Assembly (NCBI GenBank): GCA_900768785.1
Contig: CAAGEG010000010.1
Span: 1 to 27,379, forward strand
Direction of reading: 5' to 3'
DNA: 27,379 bases
Source of the DNA: an uncultured Prevotella sp.
GTDB taxonomy: Bacteria; Bacteroidota; Bacteroidia; Bacteroidales; Bacteroidaceae
The notes beneath the pieces are model-generated. The model had not been told where the DNA came from, searched no databases, and saw only the letters and a list, made by a program, of their open reading frames with translations. Positions 24,403 through 27,379 of this stretch are shown here, piece by piece. Position 1 is the first letter of the stretch. Every line of letters starts with the position of its first letter. A program made the translations under genes and the position numbers.

Positions 24403-25124
24403 TATCCTTTGAGAAAATATTCTGCTTTCTGTATGTCTGTGGCATGGTCTATGTCGAGAATGGTACCAAAATCGTATGCTTTTACATGCAAGCCCCGATC
24501 TATTAACGCTCTTTGATAGTTGCGCATTCTGCTCTCACCTCGTTTTATGCACTCCTTTAACACGTCTTTGGTCTTGGGCGTAAGCCCGTAAATACCGCCT
24601 GAAACATATTTGCACGTGTCGCTTCTGTCAAGAAAAGCCTTTATGTTCATGCTTTTGTCAGCATCTATATATAATGGTTTCTCGTCGTCAACAAACGTGG
24701 TGACACCCATTAGTGCGTCTGCTTCTCCTTTGGAAACAACAGTCTTGAAGGTCTGGATATACTTCTTAAACTCTTCTTGCTTAAATATGGTGTCAACAGT
24801 AGTGATACAAAAAGCCCCGTTGTTGAAGTTTTCACTAATCTCAAAAAAGCTGTGCATGGAACTTGGTGTGTTTTTAACCACCACAGTCATAGGAATATCA
24901 CGACCCTGAAGACCGTTTAGGCTGATGTCTTCAAGGTGCTTGCGCACTTCCGTCATTTGTTCGTTGCAGATAATCGTGATGTTTTCGGCATCATTATCCA
25001 TAAAAACCCTTATCAAGCGATCTATCAGATGTTCGCCATTTACTAAAACAAGGGGTTTGGGGAGATTTACGCCCTCTGCCGAGAGTCGAGAGCCTTCACC
25101 TGCAGCTATTATTCCGTAATTCAT
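24402..25124 (-). CDS. Sugar-phosphate-type nucleotidyltransferase
   Basis: With ATG at 25124 the protein has 240 residues and begins MNYGIIAAGEGSRL, the Gly-rich nucleotide loop of the NTP_transferase family, followed by LPKPLV with substrate lysine K23 and a TTVDTIF metal Asp at D111. An in-frame upstream start at 25211 is rejected because it lies in the -7 box and adds a non-family extension. These enzymes couple an NTP to a sugar or polyol phosphate. Next to a CDP-alcohol phosphotransferase, a CTP-using enzyme making a CDP-polyol is the best guess, as in archaeal inositol-1-phosphate cytidylyltransferase. It is the first gene of the four-gene set. Confidence 0.87.
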   Translation of the reverse strand: MNYGIIAAGEGSRLSAEGVNLPKPLVLVNGEHLIDRLIRVFMDNDAENITIICNEQMTEVRKHLEDISLNGLQGRDIPMTVVVKNTPSSMHSFFEISENFNNGAFCITTVDTIFKQEEFKKYIQTFKTVVSKGEADALMGVTTFVDDEKPLYIDADKSMNIKAFLDRSDTCKYVSGGIYGLTPKTKDVLKECIKRGESRMRNYQRALIDRGLHVKAYDFGTILDIDHATDIQKAEYFLKG

Positions 25125-25208
25125 TAGTATTCTGTTGGATGTGCAATTTTCTTGCTTTTGAGAGCAAAAACAAAAAGTTTTCGCTTTGCCCCTATAACTT
25201 CTTGGGTG

Positions 25209-25216
25209 CAAAGTTA
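25209..25216 (-). promoter_or_regulatory. Candidate -7 element of the nucleotidyltransferase operon
   Basis: TAACTTTG on the minus strand is an exact consensus match, 85 bases before the chosen ATG at 25124. The -33 region is a T-rich stretch without a perfect TTTG. Confidence 0.6.
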
Positions 25217-25265
25217 TGCAATATCAACGACAGGTAAAAACTTTTTTAGATAATTTACTATAAAA

Positions 25266-25291
25266 GCAGAAAGGGCTGACGCCCTTCTTGC
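25266..25291 (-). terminator. Terminator of the DUF2807 lipoprotein gene
   Basis: The stem AAGGGC/GCCCTT with a TGAC loop, extended by partial pairing of GCA and TGC, starts a few bases past the stop codon. On the minus strand it is followed by TGCTTTTATAG. Confidence 0.7.
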
Positions 25292-25295
25292 TTGA

Positions 25296-25973
25296 TTATT
25301 GGTTTATATTTACGCTTCCTGATCCTGCTATTTCTTGTGTGTGATGTCTGATATTGCCTTTTAACTCTATGTTACCACTACCGGCAATCTCGCATGCAAC
25401 ATTGTCTATAACAGCATTTTCAATATCTATATCTCCGCTGCCCGCAATACTCAATTCGGCATTTGGGGTTGTTATACGCTTGATATCTATCTCTCCGCTA
25501 CCGGCTATCTCGCCTTTCAAATTGTCACATATAATATCTTGAATATCCACTTCTCCGTTGCCGGCAACGCTGATATACATTCGGTCGGTGTCTATTTTTG
25601 TGCTCGATTTAAACTCTCCACTACCGGCAATGCTTACACTCCTAAGGTTGGGTGATGTAACATAGACATCAATATCACTATCATAGAAAGAAAGAAACTT
25701 CCAACTTTTTTTCGTGCCAATAGTCAACGTCTTGCCGTTGCTTACTATATTAACATTCTTTAGAGCCTTTTCGTGTCCCCTAATCTTTACCGATGTGTTG
25801 TTGGCTTGAGTGAAATAGACATTAAAACCACCTGCTATTTGTATCTCTGTAAAGTCATTCACAACGATGGTCTTTGTTGTTTTCTTGCCTGCTTGCTTGT
25901 TGTCCCTTTCTATAGCACACGAACATGAAGCCAATAATAATGCTATAAAAGACATGATAATCTTAATTTTCAT
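25296..25973 (-). CDS. Head-GIN-domain (DUF2807) putative auto-transporter adhesin lipoprotein
   Basis: The 225-residue protein starts with a lipoprotein signal, LLLASC with the lipidated Cys at 17. DUF2807 follows: VNDFTEIQIAGGFNVYFTQ (38-56) is the usual first strand pair. Six AGSG/AGNG turns at residues 116, 137, 157, 177, 197 and 216 repeat every 19-21 residues, consistent with a right-handed beta-helix. It is probably anchored in the outer membrane. The adhesin label is the database family name, not evidence of function. It has its own terminator and is upstream of, but separate from, the nucleotidyltransferase operon. Confidence 0.88.
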   Translation of the reverse strand: MKIKIIMSFIALLLASCSCAIERDNKQAGKKTTKTIVVNDFTEIQIAGGFNVYFTQANNTSVKIRGHEKALKNVNIVSNGKTLTIGTKKSWKFLSFYDSDIDVYVTSPNLRSVSIAGSGEFKSSTKIDTDRMYISVAGNGEVDIQDIICDNLKGEIAGSGEIDIKRITTPNAELSIAGSGDIDIENAVIDNVACEIAGSGNIELKGNIRHHTQEIAGSGSVNINQ

Positions 25974-26017
25974 AATTCTTTTTCTGATTTTTACGTGTTA
26001 CTATTGAGGTTCTGCAC

Positions 26018-26040
26018 TAAGGCAAACACTTCCTGCCTTA
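26018..26040. promoter_or_regulatory. Inverted repeat upstream of the DUF2807 gene
   Basis: Perfect 7-base arms TAAGGCA and TGCCTTA are separated by 9 bases, 45 bases upstream of the lipoprotein start codon. It could be an operator or leader hairpin. No matching regulator is nearby. Confidence 0.45.
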
Positions 26041-26403
26041 TGCTTCCCCTTTATTATAAAGACGTAAAAACACGTTTATAGGTTGCAAAGACCTTAGTTT
26101 TTTAACATTTTTATTTATTATCCTTATAAGGATGTGTGTGTTGAAAGCAAACGAAAACGATTGCTTTACGACAGAGTCGTGAAGTACATGCTCCGTCAAG
26201 TCGTGTTTTTGTTTGCGTTTTCTTTGGAGTCGGTATTTCAAGATGATAATACTTGACATGTGTTTTGACCTCAACGCCTACGCCATAGGAGTGTTTGACG
26301 AAATACGCAAAGTGCTCAAAGGTGCTGAAAGAGTTATCAAAGGACCTCGTAGAAGAAAGCGAAAAAGACATTCTTTCTTGAAGTGTGTGTTAACAAAATT
26401 TAA

Positions 26404-26544
26404 GTTTCAGTTTCAGTTTCAGTCCAAAATAAAGGGGGTACCCCTTTCTTATTAACTCTATAACTATTTAATTATTAATTAGTTATATATATATAATGTA
26501 AGGAGACCCCCTTAAAATCGGACTGAAACAACTGAAACTGAAAC
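26404..26544. repeat. Long imperfect inverted repeat (MITE-like or large hairpin)
   Basis: The left arm (26404-26446) starts with three copies of GTTTCA and then AGTCC, followed by AAGGGGGT. The right arm (26501-26544) is its reverse complement with a few gaps: ACCCCCTT, then GGACTGAAAC and ACTGAAACTGAAAC. The 54-base AT-rich centre contains further self-complementary sequence (ATAACTA/TAGTTAT). The whole could fold into one structure of about 140 bases. Confidence 0.8.
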
Positions 26545-26548
26545 CAAA

Positions 26549-26683
26549 ATGACAAAAGTCAAACAACTTAAAAACCTAAATTACAATGAGTTACGACTTA
26601 TTTTCACTACAGGTCCCTATGATGCTGAAAGTCCAAAAACGGCAAAAATCATAGATTTTTTGCTCAAAAAACGTGTCTTTTGA
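26549..26683 (+). CDS. Possible 44-residue protein next to the inverted repeat
   Basis: An ATG four bases after the right arm of the inverted repeat opens a 44-codon frame beginning MTKVKQLKNLNYNELRLIF and ending DFLLKKRVF. The composition is charged and amphipathic, more protein-like than the surrounding frames, but I recognise no family. It may be a small gene, the start of a decayed one, or chance. Confidence 0.3.
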   Translation: MTKVKQLKNLNYNELRLIFTTGPYDAESPKTAKIIDFLLKKRVF

Positions 26684-26704
26684 TATGCATAACCCCTCGT
26701 TCCG

Positions 26705-27025
26705 TTGCCTTTCCTCCTACTTTCGTGCAGAATTTCTGACGCAAAATTTCTCTATCCCGACCACAGATATAAGGATTTGTGTGGCAAAATGGCACATTTG
26801 GTTGCCGATTCGGGGGCTAACAAGGGGCAATTTGGCACACTTGTTGAAGCTTTGAACGGCGATTTGCGTGTACACGACTATGAGGTGTTGGGGAAATTAG
26901 CAAGTTTTAACAAACGGATAAAGACCATTTCCGCGAACAAAGAGAAGCCCGAGCGCCCCGACACGCCGCCAATTGCCACACGAGAATTAAGGCTTTGCCA
27001 ACTATATTACCTCACGCTGAAATAA
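26705..27025 (+). CDS. Unrecognised 106-codon frame, possibly a gene remnant
   Basis: The frame opens with TTG at 26705 and has an ATG at 26789 that would give 78 residues. The part from about residue 14 onwards reads like genuine protein (FLYPDHRYKDLCGKMAHLV, GQFGTLVEAL, EVLGKLASFNKRIKTI, then a basic proline-containing tail). I recognise no domain. It is richer in GC than the flanking DNA and stops about 30 bases before the 22-bp array. It could be a real accessory gene, a 5'-truncated remnant, or part of the element bounded by the repeats. Confidence 0.4.
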   Translation: MPFLLLSCRISDAKFLYPDHRYKDLCGKMAHLVADSGANKGQFGTLVEALNGDLRVHDYEVLGKLASFNKRIKTISANKEKPERPDTPPIATRELRLCQLYYLTLK

Positions 27026-27055
27026 TAATTATTAAACTTACAACACGTTAATATA

Positions 27056-27252
27056 ATCATTATTGAGCCTGAAAAGCATCATTATTAAGCTTAAACAGCA
27101 TAATTATTAAGCCTGAACAGCATAATTATAAAGCCTGACCAGCATAATTATTAAGCCAAAACAGCAAATTATTAAGCTTAAACAGCATAATTATTAAGCC
27201 AAAACAGCATAATTATTGAGCCAGAACAGCATAATTATCAAGCTTAAACAGC
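27056..27252. repeat. 22-bp tandem array, nine units (ATAATTATTAAGCC type)
   Basis: Units start at 27056, 27078, 27100, 27122, 27144, 27166 (21 bases), 27187, 27209 and 27231. Each has an AT-rich palindromic half (ATAATTAT in most) and an AAGCC/AAGCTT-AACAGC half. Degenerate sequence of the same type flanks both ends. Confidence 0.92.
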
Positions 27253-27379
27253 CTATTCTCACAGCATAAGTAATGTGTTTGCAATAACGAAAACGCAAAC
27301 AAGTTGACTTTGACTGATTTTACTTCACAGATTATTTGTTAGTTTACTGTTTTACTTCACTTACTCTGCAATGTCTTCC

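Larger units (their letters stand above)
25974..27379. other. 1.4-kb right-hand region without a recognisable gene
   Basis: The region contains the inverted repeat at 26018-26040, a 12-base palindrome TCCTTATAAGGA (26121-26132), overlapping weak frames on both strands at 26039-26455, a long inverted repeat (26404-26544), two doubtful small frames, a 22-bp array and, at the edge, two copies of TTTTACTTCAC (27318-27328 and 27350-27360). It looks like decayed mobile or accessory DNA, although no transposase, integrase or replication gene was identified. Confidence 0.5.

Noticed and set aside
25125..25211. Longer N-terminus for the nucleotidyltransferase
   Set aside because: The start codon would lie in the -7 element, and the Gly-rich loop belongs close to the N-terminus in this family.
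26039..26455. Overlapping frames of about 80 codons on both strands
   Set aside because: Neither strand gives recognisable protein; the plus-strand one runs into the inverted repeat and the minus-strand ones overlap each other. None was strong enough to list.

Overview
The window is typical of the Bacteroidales, most likely a Prevotella-type genome. It is AT-rich, promoters have the Bacteroidota form (TAnnTTTG at -7, often with TTG/TTTG about 19 bases upstream), Shine-Dalgarno sites are weak, and it carries families largely confined to this phylum (DUF4301, DUF5686, head-GIN/DUF2807 lipoprotein, OprO/OprP-type porin, a two-propeller glycoside hydrolase). No rRNA, tRNA, CRISPR array or intact insertion sequence was seen. 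All assignments were made by reading motifs; no database search was run.

Layout. 1-2409 (-) is the N-terminal part of a secreted GH43 plus BNR/Asp-box glycoside hydrolase running off the left edge. asnA (+) follows, then dnaX (-) and a RelA/SpoT-family (p)ppGpp synthetase (-), separated by repeat-rich spacers. DUF4301 (+) and a truncated carbohydrate-binding fragment (+) face a phosphate-selective-type porin (-). A compact minus-strand operon (TPR membrane protein, ribH, xthA) is divergent from recF, a DciA-like DUF721 gene and an HXXEE membrane protein (+). From 17.4 to 26 kb everything is on the minus strand: a LacI-family regulator, a hotdog thioesterase, a DUF5686 barrel, a four-gene set (nucleotidyltransferase, ATP-grasp, CDP-alcohol phosphotransferase, HAD protein) and a DUF2807 lipoprotein. 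The last 1.4 kb has no recognisable gene; it holds a large inverted repeat, two doubtful small reading frames and a 22-bp tandem array.

How the genes fit together. Most are housekeeping: asparagine synthesis, clamp loader, stringent response, riboflavin, DNA repair. The most suggestive functional unit is 21879-25124: a sugar-phosphate-type nucleotidyltransferase could make a CDP-activated polar group, the CDP-alcohol phosphotransferase could transfer it, and the HAD and ATP-grasp proteins could trim or decorate the product. A phospholipid headgroup or phosphodiester is the natural hypothesis. The two enzymes whose catalytic motifs are best known both depart from the textbook pattern.

The most unusual non-coding feature is a set of intergenic minisatellites. 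Four separate arrays have a 22-bp unit (21 in places), yet each has its own sequence; an 18-bp array, a 23-bp pair and hexamer CGAAAA tracts occur in other spacers. They lie downstream of gene ends, and two REP-like hairpins accompany them.
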